A stretch of DNA of 64,000 nt from Xestospongia muta (lineage: Eukaryota > Porifera > Demospongiae > Haplosclerida > Petrosiidae). The notes beneath the pieces are model-generated. The model worked only from the letters and a program-made list of their open reading frames with translations. It was not told the origin of the DNA and made no database searches. The number at the start of each line of letters is the position of its first letter. Positions within the stretch are counted from its first letter, which is position 1. Shown here piece after piece: positions 1-41,607 of this stretch. The stretch covers positions 7,612,400 to 7,676,399 of the forward strand of contig OY848924.1 in the NCBI GenBank assembly GCA_963693285.1, read 5' to 3'. The translations under genes and the position numbers were made by a program.

Positions 1-1655
1 GCATGCAACATTTCTGCTCAATACAGCCACAGAACCATAATAAATGGTTACGTTCAGTTGGTTTGGAGGAGGGGGGCTCAGTGAAGGGGAACGAGGAAGC
101 GGTGAAGTATCTTCGAGATCCCCTATGAGGTTAACGATATCTTCGTCTGTTGTTGCTGCAGCTGTTGAATTAATAACACTTGATGTACAGGTTGGAACTG
201 AGGCTATAGGATCGCAACAGGATGAGACGGAAGGAATTCCACCACAAGGTGAACCAGAGAAGCCTTGCATTTCAGGAGAGGGACATATATGGGTAGGAGA
301 TCCAACAGGTGAGCCAGTTGGTTCAACTAAAAGAAAAAAAGAAAGATCAACAAGATACAATAAAACAAATTATTTACAAGCAAATTACAAGCTATTTTAC
401 AAGCTCTTTGCATTAGTGCAGGTATGGACTTACCAACAACTCCTCCATATCCACTGTCTGGTGATTCCTCTCTACGAATAGTCAGGGAAGTAGAACTGAT
501 TGAGGTGGTTGGAAGACAGGTCTCCAAGGGACAACTGATGGAGCAACTCGAAGCAGTAACAGCTGGAGAATATGTTTGAGAATATGGTAAAGAGGTGAGA
601 GATGGGGTGCAGTAATAGGCACCAATCTACAAAGAGACAAAGAAACCCACTGTAAATAGATTCCTAGTATATAGCAACAAAAAAACATGATGAAACTGTA
701 CAAGTGACATTCCAACTCCTGGGTCATTTAACCATTCAAGGGAGATTGGGGAGATACCTTTTAGTCTAACACCATTTGGGAACAAACAACTCATAAGGCT
801 TCCAAGTAAAATAGAAAACTAAGCCAAGTTCAGATTACATTTTAATATATATGTACTTCCTTCATTATTGTCAACATACCTCACTAGAAACACCAGTTGA
901 AGGAATGCAATTGGCCATTGTTGGATAAGGAAGACGAAGAGACATGTTGGGTTGGTAGTGGCAGGTTGCTGAGGTATAGGCCTCAGACTGCAGAGAGGTA
1001 GGATAAGTACATGTTGTCGGCCATGCAGCTGAAGGGATACTTGCAGCGCCCATAATAGTAGATGCAGCTAAAGGGAGGAACAAAGTATTTCAATAGTATT
1101 ATTGTCAAGTTCTTTACTAATTTGTTAACAGTGCAAGCAGTGGCAAAACCACTCCAATTCTCATAGCAACAACACCTAGGAAATGAACTCACCTGCAGTA
1201 ACAACTGGATACCCAGTAGGATAGGGTTCAACAGAACTACGCAACGATCTTCGCCTTCTTTTGGGTGGGCGAGTTCTGGGGAGAACTTTGTAGACTCGGC
1301 AATCTTCTGTTTGAAGGTCTTTGAGCTCGATTATATCTTTGAGTCCATTAATGGCGCACCTGAAGTTTATCTTCCAAACAGTAGGATCGGATTCGTCGCG
1401 ATATTTTCCTGAGTGTATAGCCCACTCTTTGAAGAGAGCCGCGTCTCTTTCCCGATTGTAACCCCTTTTCTTGGCATGAATCCAAGGCACTTTAAAGATC
1501 GTCTTTTCAGGATCTAGCCATTCCAAACCGGGAAATCTTTTGCTGTTGATCATGCGAATAAGCCAGTCTCTCATTCTCTCTGGTCTTTCCGGCTCTTGCT
1601 CGTCGCTGCTGCTACCTCTCCCTTGCGAACTTGGCGATGCAGCTTCATTAGCCAT
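1..1655 (-). CDS. IRF: Interferon regulatory factor (IRF), 3' end outside window
   Basis: Sequence-specific transcription factor of the IRF family, expected to act in the nucleus on GAAA-type elements. Exons on the minus strand are 1193-1655, 880-1067, 434-626 and 1-326, all with GT/AG joins and matching phases, giving 390 codons in the window. Residues about 20-110 form the tryptophan-cluster DNA-binding domain, with five spaced Trp in the contexts RDWL, LEWL, VPWI, KEWA and TVWK. A basic run (RPPKRRRRS) follows, then a Pro/Ser/Thr-rich linker. The last visible residues (LNVTIYYGSVAVL) look like the first strand of the IRF-association domain, which would continue past base 1. The ATG at 1655 was chosen because it lies just before the domain in a fitting context. 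Family assignment is firm; which vertebrate subgroup it matches cannot be told. Confidence 0.88.
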
Positions 1656-1860
1656 TGCAAATGTCTGCTTAGTTTCAAATTTCTTTACACCAAAAGTAAC
1701 GTGTTTTTTCCTATTGCTTGTCTTTCTTACAAGCAAAAGAACCTGCTTGTTGTTCTCCTGAAAACTACTCTTCTCGTGTGCTTGTGCTGTATTTATATAA
1801 ACGCACCACAACAATTATATTTCCCTTACGTAAACGAAGTAGTGCGCATGCGCATACAGT
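1656..1860 (-). promoter_or_regulatory. IRF promoter region: TATA-like box and NRF1-type palindrome
   Basis: Upstream of the IRF start codon the minus strand carries a TATATAAAT motif (1791-1799). A perfect 12-base palindrome TGCGCATGCGCA lies at 1843-1854; this matches the consensus known for NRF1 (YGCGCAYGCGCR). Their order and distance from the start codon fit a core promoter. The transcription start itself cannot be read from sequence. Confidence 0.5.
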
Positions 1861-2123
1861 GTCCGCAAATTTTCTTAATAATGATTAATAAAGGCAAAAT
1901 CAAACAAAATTTTCATGGGCAATGAGATTGACGTAGTAATAGTAATTTATACATGTATTATAATCATACCATTGCTAAGACGTAGTCATAGCAACCAGTA
2001 TCACCGAATAACAAGTACTATAAAAGAGATCAAAATTATACTTTAAAGCAAAAAAAACACCAGTTCACAAAAAATGCCATAGCAAAAAAAGAGTCCATTA
2101 ATATCGGGCAAGGATCTAAATAT
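1861..2123. other. Intergenic stretch between IRF and vigilin
   Basis: AT-rich sequence between the IRF promoter and the 3' end of vigilin. It must hold the vigilin 3' untranslated region, but no unambiguous coding or RNA feature is visible. Confidence 0.4.
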
Positions 2124-22210
<20,087 letters not shown>

Positions 22211-22273
22211 GACAACTGAGATGCCTGAACAATTAACTAAGCCAGAAACGGATACAAGTCTGCAGAACCACCT

Positions 22274-22319
<46 letters not shown>

Positions 22320-23677
22320 ATGTAATATTTCGTAAGCGAGTTAAAATATACAAAATCTCTTAATATGGTATTTTCAGATATATTATATAGCCTATATGAT
22401 TACCAAGTAATATAAGTAATCACTATGGTAACAACATCCCTATTTACTTTTATTGAATGAGTCAGTGTATGAGTGCAGCTGTATTCTGTGATGGGTGTGG
22501 TTTAAAGAACATGTACATTTGTAATTATGGCCTTATAAAATAAAGCAAAACTTTCTGTGCTCATTCTTTACTTTTTATCATAAAGAGAGTGAGTGAGTAG
22601 ATATTATACACATACAGTTAATGACAGGCCTTCCATGAGCTCAAACTTACAATATCGCAGGTGGTTCTGCTTCCAATAGGCAGTCCGGGTGTTTTCACTA
22701 TAAACTTAAGATATCCACTCTGTCAGGAACTTAAAATAGTCCACAGTCCAATATGACAGTCCAATTAGTAGAAAAGGCAGAAACTTGCCTGGAAGTCCTT
22801 TGATCAATGTGACCTATTGTGTGTGTCTCGCCCAATTTTATTGTCTTGTGGGCTAAACGGACGTATACGGTAGAGTATACGGAATACTATAATTATAATA
22901 ATAATTATTCATTACTATCGTCCCAGTCCCTCCTCCTATAAGTTTATGAAAAATTTATGAATTTATGTACAATATATAGTACATGCATAAAGACTCTTTC
23001 TCTCTAAGTTGCTACTAATATATTGCAGCATCAATTTAGTCTACAATTAGTACATCTGATCTCTGTTACACTAAGTAAAATGTCTTGCTCAGAGACTTGA
23101 AAATAGATGTTGTCATGCTCTATATTATAAAAGATCGTAGACTCTTTAAAACCTGGCTAGACCCCAATATCCTAACTTTTTATGTCATTATGTTAATGCT
23201 TATTCTTGCAGTTTATAAAATACTTTAATAAATTAAACTATAAAATAGTAATATTGTATACTTCTGTTTTTAAATGCGAACCATCCAATATTATTAATAT
23301 TTAGCACTTGTCTTTAAAGAGAGCGCTGTTTTCATAATTAGTTTCTACAAACATCCTGCTAACTGATTTGTGTGTATATAGTAACAGTTAATTTGGCCAA
23401 CGATTTGTGTTGTTATTGTAACACAGGAAATTCCTCCATCTAGTACATGTCTATATAATATTAGACTATATCGTATTAGATATAGTATTGTGGCTGTATT
23501 GTCGATATTATAATACATATATGAATACACTTAATAAACCACCTAATATAAATGAACCCTCCTACTTGATCAATTTTGTCGCTAACAGGAGATTAGATCT
23601 AGAATAAAACGTCATCTCTGTGAAGTGGATTGTACTGTGTACTGTGGATTGCGAAGTTCACCAATACTGATTTAACA
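22211..23677. promoter_or_regulatory. Divergent intergenic region between vigilin and calmodulin-like gene
   Basis: This region carries the 5' untranslated part of vigilin and the promoters of both divergent genes. On the minus strand a CT run (22274-22317) is followed by CTCAG at about 22272, a plausible acceptor of a 5' UTR exon, so vigilin probably has an upstream non-coding exon. No coding exon is visible. Core promoter positions cannot be fixed. Confidence 0.45.
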
Positions 23678-25416
23678 ATGCAGGTAAGAATAAGAACATG
23701 AAGTATCAAGGCTAGGTCTGTAATATTACAAACAAAGCTAAATAATGAGTAGTTTTTTTATACCTTTTAAATAACATAGGAAAAGTGAATTAAAGTAATC
23801 GTATTTGTGTGTATGCATATATATATATACACTATATATATATATATATATATATCAAACCCAATGGTCTCACTAACTAGAGCTATTATAGATAATCTAG
23901 TCCTTTGTTTTTACTCAATTTTACTAGGTAATCTGTACGTGCACTTAGCATGAGTACAAATATTTCTATTAACTACCAATAAGAAGTGTATCAGTAGCTA
24001 ATTATGTGAACACTAAAATCCCACAGTATAAATCATTTATAGTTGGAAGAAGAATACCATTCTTGATAACGTCATAATACCTGGTTGTGAATGTACATGT
24101 TTTTACATGTACATTTACATGTGTAAACATTCCAGCATTTAAAAAATTGCTAGCTATGCATATTTTTAAAGTATACTAAAATATCAGGGGTCAAGTCAGC
24201 AATAAATAACAAAGACTTCACACTTCTAAATATTCACACTACACATCAACCGATACGATGTTTACTGGAGGTTCTTGTCTTTGTGGATTAGATCATGTGA
24301 TTTGGATATCTCACAATATCTGTATATTACACAAGAGGACAAGTAGTTCTCAAATGTATAACTGTTAATTTGTTATTTAGATTATGTAACTTAGGGACAA
24401 CTGATCAATATGATGTCTTTATGCTACTCTTTTTATTTACTGTATCTTGTTATCAAGAAGTCAGATCTTATGATACGCTGTATAATATTGCAGCTGTATT
24501 TGCTTTAACTAGTAGATTGATTGTTACTTTTTACTCCTTGCGTATGTTATAATAAAGTTTCGTGTTGAATATCGTTTATCAAATTATCAAATTATCACCA
24601 TTTGTGTAGACTCTAAATAAACACTAATAGGATTTTTGTCATTTTGTACACACACTTGCCGGGAAAATAGATTATGGCTAATGTAATGAAATTAGTGTAA
24701 ATTCATCTAAATTCAGTTATTATTAGTGATGTTCCCAGAATGAACCACGCATTAACTAAGCTATGCCATACATATTATAAGCTACAATAAAACTTGTTAA
24801 TGTGTAAGTACAATTTTTTCATTATAGTCCATTCATGAAATACTAAGTGAAGAACAGATTGCTGAATACAGAGAGGCTTTTGCCCTCTTTGATAAAGACA
24901 ATGATGGCACAATATCAACGGAAGAGCTTGGAACTGTCATGAGATCACTGGGTCAAGAACCATCTAACAGCGAGTTGAAAGATATGATTAATGAAATTGA
25001 TGAAGATGGTAATGGCGTGGTTGATTTTCCAGAGTTTTTAAAAATGATGGTCAAGAAAGCTAACTCCAGTGACCCTCATGAAGAATTGAAGGAAGCTTTT
25101 AAGGTTTTCGATAAAGATGGCAATGGTTACATATCACGAGAGGAGCTGAAGGATGTCATGAAACAGCTGGGTGAGGAGTTAAGCAACGAAGAACTGCAGG
25201 AGATGATCAAAGAGGCAGACGAGGATGGTGATGGTCAAGTCAATTATGAAGGTATGAAAACATATGAAAGATTGAATGGACAGATAAACAGCTTGAACAA
25301 AAGTACAGGAAGACCAATTAATTGATTGATAAACAGATAGATCAGATAAATAAAGAGACAGATAGATGGATAGATAGACAGACAGACAGACAGATAGACA
25401 GACAGATTAGATAGAT

Positions 25417-25452
<36 letters not shown>

Positions 25453-25653
25453 TTAAATAGATAGATAGACAGACAGACAGACAAAGATAGATAGATATAG
25501 ATAGATAGATTATGACTTGTATTAAAGTAGTTTGTACTTATAACAACATTATTGTTTATATTATTATTTGCTTTGTGTACTTACTGATAAATACATTATA
25601 TCAATGTTTCCTTTCATTCTATAGAGTTTGTCAAGATGATGAAATCAAAGTAA
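23678..25653 (+). CDS. Calmodulin-like four-EF-hand protein
   Basis: Calcium sensor of the calmodulin family, 152 residues, near the canonical 149. Exons are 23678-23683 (only Met-Gln), 24828-25251 and 25625-25653, with clean GT/AG joins. Four EF-hand loops are visible: [36 protein letters not shown] and [12 protein letters not shown]. All carry the acidic/Asn ligands at positions 1, 3, 5 and 12. The hydrophobic helices ([23 protein letters not shown]) match calmodulin. The N-terminus is four residues longer, and the central linker ([12 protein letters not shown]) differs from the nearly invariant calmodulin one, so this is a divergent calmodulin or calmodulin-like paralog rather than the canonical gene. 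The very short first coding exon also occurs in calmodulin genes of other animals. Confidence 0.88.
25350..25511. repeat. GATA/GACA simple repeat in calmodulin-like intron
   Basis: Mixed AGATAGACAGACAG units in the last intron of the calmodulin-like gene. Confidence 0.9.
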
Positions 25654-27088
25654 TCGTTCTCAAGCAAAATACAATATTAGTACTAATACTTGTAGAGTCA
25701 TTATATTAAGTGCCCCCACGTCTATTGTATTAGTTGACATGTAGTGTTTGAGTTTAGTAGTCCGGAGTCTTTTATTATTTATTTACGTCTTATTCTTGAT
25801 ATTTTAATGCACTTTGGTATTACTGTCGTTTTGTTTATCACCTTTTGCATAATTTTGTTAGTATTTCTCCATAAGATATCTATTTTGTATGAAGTAATGT
25901 ACATCATTAATATGACAATGTGTATTTTTAGTCTTTAGATCAACAATTACGTCAACAATCTGTTTATTTTGAGAGAGTTAAAAAAACTTTTAAAATAATC
26001 TATTCTGACAATTGTATTCGTACATATCACTAGATTATGTACCTCATACTTGAGATGGTATACAACATGGTTTCTATGGTGATTCATGCTATACTCATTA
26101 TGTTGTACAAAATTTAGTGTAAGAAGATCCTGTTCATAACATTGTGACGTATGGTCTCAGATAACCATTGATGCAGCAGCTGTTAGTTTAAAACAGCCAT
26201 ACTTCTCACTGGCTATCATATAATGGCACATACAATAGGTGTAGTTTATACAAGCTATGCTGTAGTTCAGTGTAGTTATTTTATCCTCCATGCTGTTATA
26301 ACATATTGATATTACTGATCCTCAGCAACATTGTTCTCATTTGTTTGATCAGGACTTGTGCTAAAGCTACATGACTGATGTAATATCAATGAACCATGGT
26401 AGATCTCAACTATTTCTGATATATTGCTGTAGAATAATTCACTAATTTTACATTCAGTATATGAATTCGAATTACAGGTAGTACTGACAATAGCACAGTT
26501 GGATAAACAGATGACCAAACACCTGAAAATGAAAGAACAAACAGATTATTAAAGTTGATTCTTAGAATGAAACTAATTTTTTTCTGCTAAAAACATTGAA
26601 AATTGCAAAGTTTCTTTAGTAAATGACTTAGTATCTTTACTTTCTTAGAGTCACCATTTGGGCCATAATTCAAGCATAATTATTATAGTTCTACTAAATA
26701 GTACTCCATAATGGTATGATTGGTGAATAATAATTGATACAAAATACAAATAATTATAATAATATAATTTTGTTTCTAATTCTATTGAGAAGGTTGTCAG
26801 TTTGCTACAAAGTTAAAGGGTTAAAAATGAGACGTGGGTTGTTAAAGATGGCGAAGCTACTTGAATATGGGTGGAAGGAGTAGCAGAGCCAGTCAACGCC
26901 GAAATAAAGTTTGCACTCTTGAAATATTATGTGATCTAGTCTGTGTCGTTGTCGTGATAGTAGTATTGACCTTCATAGCAAAGAAAATAATCTCTTAGAT
27001 ACTTGAAATAAACATATTACAGCAGAAGGCACATACAAAGTTGTTGTGTTTCTATTCATCCTAACAACTGGTATTGTTAGCAATAATT
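25654..27088. other. Intergenic region between calmodulin-like gene and XRN1
   Basis: 1.4 kb, AT-rich, containing the calmodulin 3' end and the XRN1 5' end. A 68-codon minus-strand frame at 26312-26518 follows a good acceptor-like CATTTTCAG, so it could be a terminal exon, but it matches no family I know and no upstream exon is evident. I do not call it a gene. Confidence 0.4.
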
Positions 27089-36324
<9,236 letters not shown>

Positions 36325-36568
36325 ATCACACCAAGCTAAATAATAGTTTAACAAAGCATAGTAACTTGTAATATTTAATACTATAGTTGCTGACCCAAAC
36401 GTCCAGGTGGTAATATATTTTTGAGGTAACACCTGCTATTTAATAATAATTGTGGCTCTTTATTAAAACTTTTTTCAAAACGTGACATCCAGACTTCACA
36501 AAGGGTGTAAAATTTAACAATCCAATTATATTAGAAATAGTTCATATAGTCATTTATTGTTATTATCT
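36325..36568. other. Short convergent intergenic region
   Basis: 244 bases between the stop codons of XRN1 (+) and the TPRG1L-like gene (-), which are convergent. It must hold both 3' untranslated regions, so the transcripts may overlap. Confidence 0.5.
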
Positions 36569-38196
36569 TTACCAGTTGAGAGCACCACGTCTCTTAAAGA
36601 AACCCAAAAAGCTTTGATTATGGACGAGAGCGCTAAGACCAATATAATAATCAAATATTATCTCTCCTTCTGTAATATTAAACTCAGGGATAGTGGGTGT
36701 GGCTTCTGATGAAGACGCTTGTTGAGCAGCTAGTGCTCTCTGTCGACAATCATTTATAGCTTGTTTAACAGGACTTATGATATTTTCAATGGTCATGCGT
36801 TCATCTTGAATTCTGTTTCTCATAATTAGAACGTGAGATGTGAATATGGTATATGGTACGATAGTACTCATAGGATTCCATTTTGTCCAGAAACCTAGGG
36901 GCTCCTCCCCCCAGACAATCTTCATACCTTTGCCTTTTCTGACACTGCAAAAAAAACAATTGTTAACAGCCATTAGTAAGGTCTAGACTAGTGAACATCA
37001 GTACTTACCACAGTGACCTAGGATAGCTACCACTAGTAAGCTCTAGACTAGTGAACATCAGTACTTACTACAGTGACCTAGGATAGCTACCATTAGTAAG
37101 CTCTAGACTAGTGAACATCAGTACTTACTACAGTGACCTAGGATAGCTACCATTACACAACACACTACAAACTCTATATAGTACATATACATGTAGACAC
37201 ATTATAGAGCTTGACTCACTGAGCATAAGAGTGTGTATACTTGAAGTCTCCTACTATAACTTCTCTGATATAAATAAGCGGTATAGTCTTGAACTCTTCC
37301 ACCATTTGACTAATAAAATTGTACTTCGCAGAAATAAGACTCTTATCAGTCAATAACAAGATTCTTTCCTTCTCCAAGTCCCAATGATCAATTCTATAAT
37401 GAGAGACAGTCAATAAAACGGACAATTCATGTGATAAAAGATGAATGCATGGATACAATTAGTTATGTACAAGTTGTTTATTTTGAAATTTAAAAAGAAA
37501 ACAAGCTAGTGAGCTAACTAAATACATGACAAAACATGTATTCACCATGTTAAAAACATATTGAACAACCAGTCATTGATACTTGGTCACATGACTTTGT
37601 GTTACTTCCTGTCAACAGGTTAAGTGTTTGGTAGTGATTATATAAAATGTGTATTAACTTATGTAGTTTAATCTCTAACATTTATAACTAATATATTAAT
37701 TTATAATATTCATTAGGGTTGATACTTTGTGGAACTAACTCAGTTAGTAGCCATGACTTTTGAACATTACTATCACTTTCATCAAGGCGAGCTTTAACTG
37801 CATTCACAGCTGCATCTAACAAGTTGTGCTAAATGGAAAAACATAAGTCAAGTGATTTTTTCAAGTATCAGTTAGTTTAGGGTATTATGTGAGATCACAT
37901 TAAGTCAATTAGCTAGGGTTTACCTCAGTAGAAAAAAAAGTCTGTTCCTCCGGTACACCGGATATTTGCCATTCATTTAACATTTCATTTAAACCAGGGA
38001 TGGTTTGTGGCATTTCTCTTGGCACTGGTGGTCCTTGTCCCTCTTCTAAACTATTTTGCGCATGCGCAGAACGTGTTTCTGGAGATGACTGATTTGCAGA
38101 GACATCAAGCACTGGAAGAGAAGGAGGATCTGTAGTTGCAGTTGATATATTCTCATCCAATTGTATTTCTTCGATAGGTTCATCGAGATCTGCCAT
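36569..38196 (-). CDS. TPRG1L: TPRG1L-like protein (hSac2/TPRG domain)
   Basis: Member of the tumour protein p63-regulated 1-like family (hSac2-type domain). In mammals it is linked to synaptic vesicles, but its general molecular role is unclear. Exons: 37924-38196, 37740-37828, 37220-37393 and 36569-36944 (912 nt, 303 residues). The acidic, Pro-rich N-terminal third is probably disordered. From about residue 92 the domain begins. Family landmarks are WLLTEIDHWDLEKERI, the ALLTDKSLI-type strand, YNFISQMVEEFKTIPL, WNPMSTIVPYTIFTSH and the C-terminal YYIGLSALVHNQSFLGFFKRRG. Intron 3 holds three copies of the 60-bp satellite in sense orientation. The gene is divergent from the FAM149-like gene and convergent with XRN1. 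Confidence 0.82.
36973..37155 (-). repeat. 60-bp satellite, three copies in TPRG1L-like intron
   Basis: The same 60-bp unit as in vigilin, reading on the minus strand and so sense to the host gene. It shows that the family is dispersed between genes. Confidence 0.95.
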
Positions 38197-38481
38197 CTTT
38201 GGAGTAGCTAAGCTAGAATGACCGAAGATGAATGTTGCTTTTAATTTTGGTCCTTGTACTCTGTCCCTGCAGAGTATCACGTGAATTAATTAGTGGGTGT
38301 GGCTATTTTGGACAATGTTTTGAGGCGGGACTTCCAAATTGAAAAACACATGGCTGGCTTTAAGATCAAAATATTTCAACTTTAGTACATGTTTTGATTA
38401 TTCAGAATGAAGAGGTTTTCTTTATGGTATCAAGACTTAAGATTGATATAACATCAAAAACGTTACTTCTGAAAACTTGTC
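38197..38481. promoter_or_regulatory. Shared divergent promoter of TPRG1L-like and FAM149-like genes
   Basis: Only 285 bases separate two divergent start codons. A perfect TGCGCATGCGCA palindrome (NRF1-type) lies at 38057-38068, just inside the first coding exon of the TPRG1L-like gene. The same 12-mer stands upstream of the IRF gene. Confidence 0.5.
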
Positions 38482-39973
38482 ATGTCCACTCTTACAAGAT
38501 CTAACCCTCGTGCTTTGTATGTTGTAGGTAAATTAATTATATTACACGTTCCTTTGTCTCTTTAGTACTGAAGTCCTTCCGTCAACTTCCCATCCTCACC
38601 CTGACAATCCCTTATCAGATCGTTATCCTGGCTCACCTGGACTATACCTCTCGGAGCAATTAAGTGAAGAAGAGGACAATGATAGTTGGAGCGATGGTGA
38701 CACACCCATTCCTGATATGACGCATAAAAGATGGAGTGATACTACATTAACAGAATCATTAACAGGGCGGAGCTCATTTTGTTCGTGGGGAGAAGATGAA
38801 GGAGTAAGTGGATGAATGGAGAAAAAACTGGATAGTGGCACAATATTGTACATGTACTGACTAATAATGGTACTATAGGTTCTTGATCGTATGGCCGGAG
38901 AGACTGTCGGTCGTATGTTTGATGCAATAGATATGGCCCTGTATGAGGGACGTCCCACTGGACAGGAACAAGTTGACAGAGAATGCGCTGAATGGAACGC
39001 ATATTTTCCTCATTTGAGGTATCTGTGACTTGTTTACAATCACATTTCATTTGCTGTCATACAGAGTGAGTGGTACTCATATAATAGACTCTTTAGAAGA
39101 TGGGACAGAAATTGTTGACCCCATTCTTATTGAGGAAAATGATATTGTTGACGATGAAGGAGAGAGAGATAAACCTATTGTGTTAGCTATTGTAGGTCAC
39201 AATATCAAGCCGCTCCCACCTCCTCCAAGTACAACAGGATCGCCCCCTAATGACAATCCTGGCCTTCATTATGAGGAGATAATTGCATCTAATGGAGTCA
39301 TTGAAGAATATTTTGCTTATAATGCAGTGTAAGTGTTTTGTTACTTAAACAGAGAGCAATGTCTTTATTAGGTCTGAAACTGGGATGGATTTAAAGAGGG
39401 CTTCTCGGCATCACCGTTCTCGTCGTCTTCCTCCGGTCACACCTAGTGAATGTGTCCGAGATACAGTGTTTAGTGTAGTCTTTAATCAAGTGTGGAGTGA
39501 AGTATGAGAAAAATATCTTAACTTGATCTAGTCTTTCCATATAGATAGCTACTATATTGCAGCCTTTGTTGTTGAAGCATAAAGCATTACAAAGTAATGT
39601 ATCATTTATATCTGTAATGTGTTATTTATTTTCCCTGTTAAGGTCGTCGTAATTCTCTCTCTGAGAGGATATCTCTCATACAGTCAAACCAAGTCCCAAC
39701 TCATGAGTTTTATCTCCCGACAAATGCAGACTTACCTCCTCCTACTCGCAGTGGATTACAGGTAATTAGATGAAGTTTTATTTAGTTTTTATTAGCTATA
39801 TAGTCTTTTAAAAAGAAACCATTGGCTTCTGGTATTCTTGGACCCATGGTTACCTCCCATACAACTGATCTCCCTAGCTTACAAAAGGTCATGACAATAA
39901 AACCTGTTCCCTTACAACAGAGGCTACCGTCTTCTCTACCTCTGTCATCAGCTCTCTCATCTATTAGGTATCA

Positions 39974-40044
<71 letters not shown>

Positions 40045-40835
40045 CCTCTCTCCCCTTACTATCTTATCTAATGATGAATACTCTTATGATAACACTGTTG
40101 TAGTAATATAAAGCTATTGTGGTAAAGTTATATGATCTATCATTTTACAGTGGAACTGGTAGTATGCTATTTAATGATCCTTCCTTCATTTCCTCTCGTC
40201 CTCTTTTCAATATTCGTTCGGGTCCTTTTTCTCAAACCCCTCTCCCCCCTCGTACATCAGAGCCTAAAATTATATCTGGCAAAATGGGCAATCGGAGGTA
40301 CAATATTCACTGTATAATTGCTAATTTTTCATGGTGTATAGGAACCCTCTAAAGCCCCTAGAAATTCCCAGAACCCCTGGACTACCTCCAATGCTAGTTA
40401 GTTTAATGACTTATCAATTGCTATTGCTCTTTATATTTTTAGGATGAGGATATTCGTGAATTTAGTGGACTAATTGGACAAAGATTGTAAGTATCTTTTG
40501 ACTTTATAGTTTTAGTTTTAATTAGTTCACCAGTTTACAAATTGTTTTAGATTTACATTCATTGTTTTAAAATATTTTTAGTTGAGGTTTCAATTTTAGT
40601 ATTTATCAGTAACCACCTCATAGGTACTAATGAGATACTCAATTGGAAATAATAGCCACCAATCATCTGTTTATTGGGCATTTTATTAGTATTCATTTGA
40701 CCAGTGTCTTCAATATTAGTATTCATTTGACCAGTATCTTTAATTTTTTAGAGTTCGTCATACCCAACTTCCTCCTCTTGACAAGACTCAATTAGAGTGT
40801 AACAAGTCTCCACCACAGCTTCCTAGAAGTAGCGG

Positions 40836-40884
<49 letters not shown>

Positions 40885-41503
40885 TCATCTCTTCTCTTAG
40901 ACAAAAGGCAGAGTAACATTTTCTAATAGATTAGTCAGTGCTGCTACAGATATCAATGATGGTGGCAGACACAGTCGAAGACAGATGACCGGTACTATAG
41001 ACCCAAGACCCAACACTTCACAGACCTTTAGAGTATGTATAACTCCTTAATTAAGTTGTAATATTAGCCCTCATTGTAGTCTGAAACCCCTCTCGTTAGA
41101 CGAGGATCAAATCATTCCGTAGGGATGCCTCCCTCTCCTATTAAGATTATTGGTCACGCTGCAAGCCTTCACAACGACTTAGTTTTATGGGAGGAGCAGG
41201 AGGAGGGGCATCAAGACAAAGGTCCACCATTCATGCTTACCAGTGAGTTATATTCCTTTTCAATTATACAAAATTTATGTAATTATGTGAATATATTTAG
41301 TCTGACATACTTTAGCAATGTTAATGTTTTGGACCAGATACATTTATAATATATTGTTGTTGTTATAATGTTATTGTAAACATAATTAATTCTAGTTTGT
41401 ATATTTTAATAATTTTACAATCATTTCTCTTTACTTGATAGGTTCTAAGCCAAAATCTGGTCTAACTCGTAGCAGTAAGTTAACTCGTTCTCAAATCAAA
41501 TGA
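38482..41503 (+). CDS. FAM149-like protein (DUF3719)
   Basis: Probable FAM149 family protein, a poorly characterised animal family in which FAM149B1 is linked to cilia. Fifteen exons: 38482-38516, 38566-38803, 38879-39018, 39065-39328, 39372-39501, 39545-39593, 39643-39761, 39816-39967, 40151-40297, 40342-40396, 40443-40486, 40752-40836, 40901-41032, 41080-41242 and 41442-41503 (1815 nt, 604 residues). The domain-like part (residues about 95-145: MFDAIDMALYEGRP, CAEWNAYFPHLRVSG) resembles the DUF3719 segment. A later SVVFNQVWSEIATIL helix is also family-like. The rest is Ser/Pro-rich, with acidic patches. Exon structure is well supported by phases. The family name rests on recognition of the short core only. 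Confidence 0.62.
39974..40042 (+). repeat. (CT)n microsatellite in FAM149-like intron
   Basis: CT run starting about 7 bases after the donor of exon 39816-39967, sense orientation CT. Confidence 0.93.
40840..40877 (+). repeat. (CT)n microsatellite filling a 64-bp FAM149-like intron
   Basis: The intron 40837-40900 is largely a CT run followed by a short spacer ending in CTCTTAG. The repeat thus supplies the pyrimidine tract. Confidence 0.93.
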
Positions 41504-41607
41504 TCTCATTGTTAAAAAATTGTTAACAAATTGAATCAATATCACTTAATAGCTACTTTTAATAATATTAATTTTTATTTTATTTATTCTAATAATTGAA
41601 GTAACAT

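Noticed and set aside
1668..1684. Possible interferon-stimulated response element near the IRF start
   Set aside because: The two GAAA cores are three bases apart rather than the two of the consensus, and it lies inside the 5' UTR; too weak to claim autoregulation.
24370..24552. 60-codon hydrophobic frame in the first calmodulin-like intron
   Set aside because: AT-rich low-complexity composition, no family resemblance and no splice context.
26312..26518. 68-codon minus-strand frame after an acceptor-like site
   Set aside because: No recognisable domain or upstream exon; kept only as a remark for the intergenic region.
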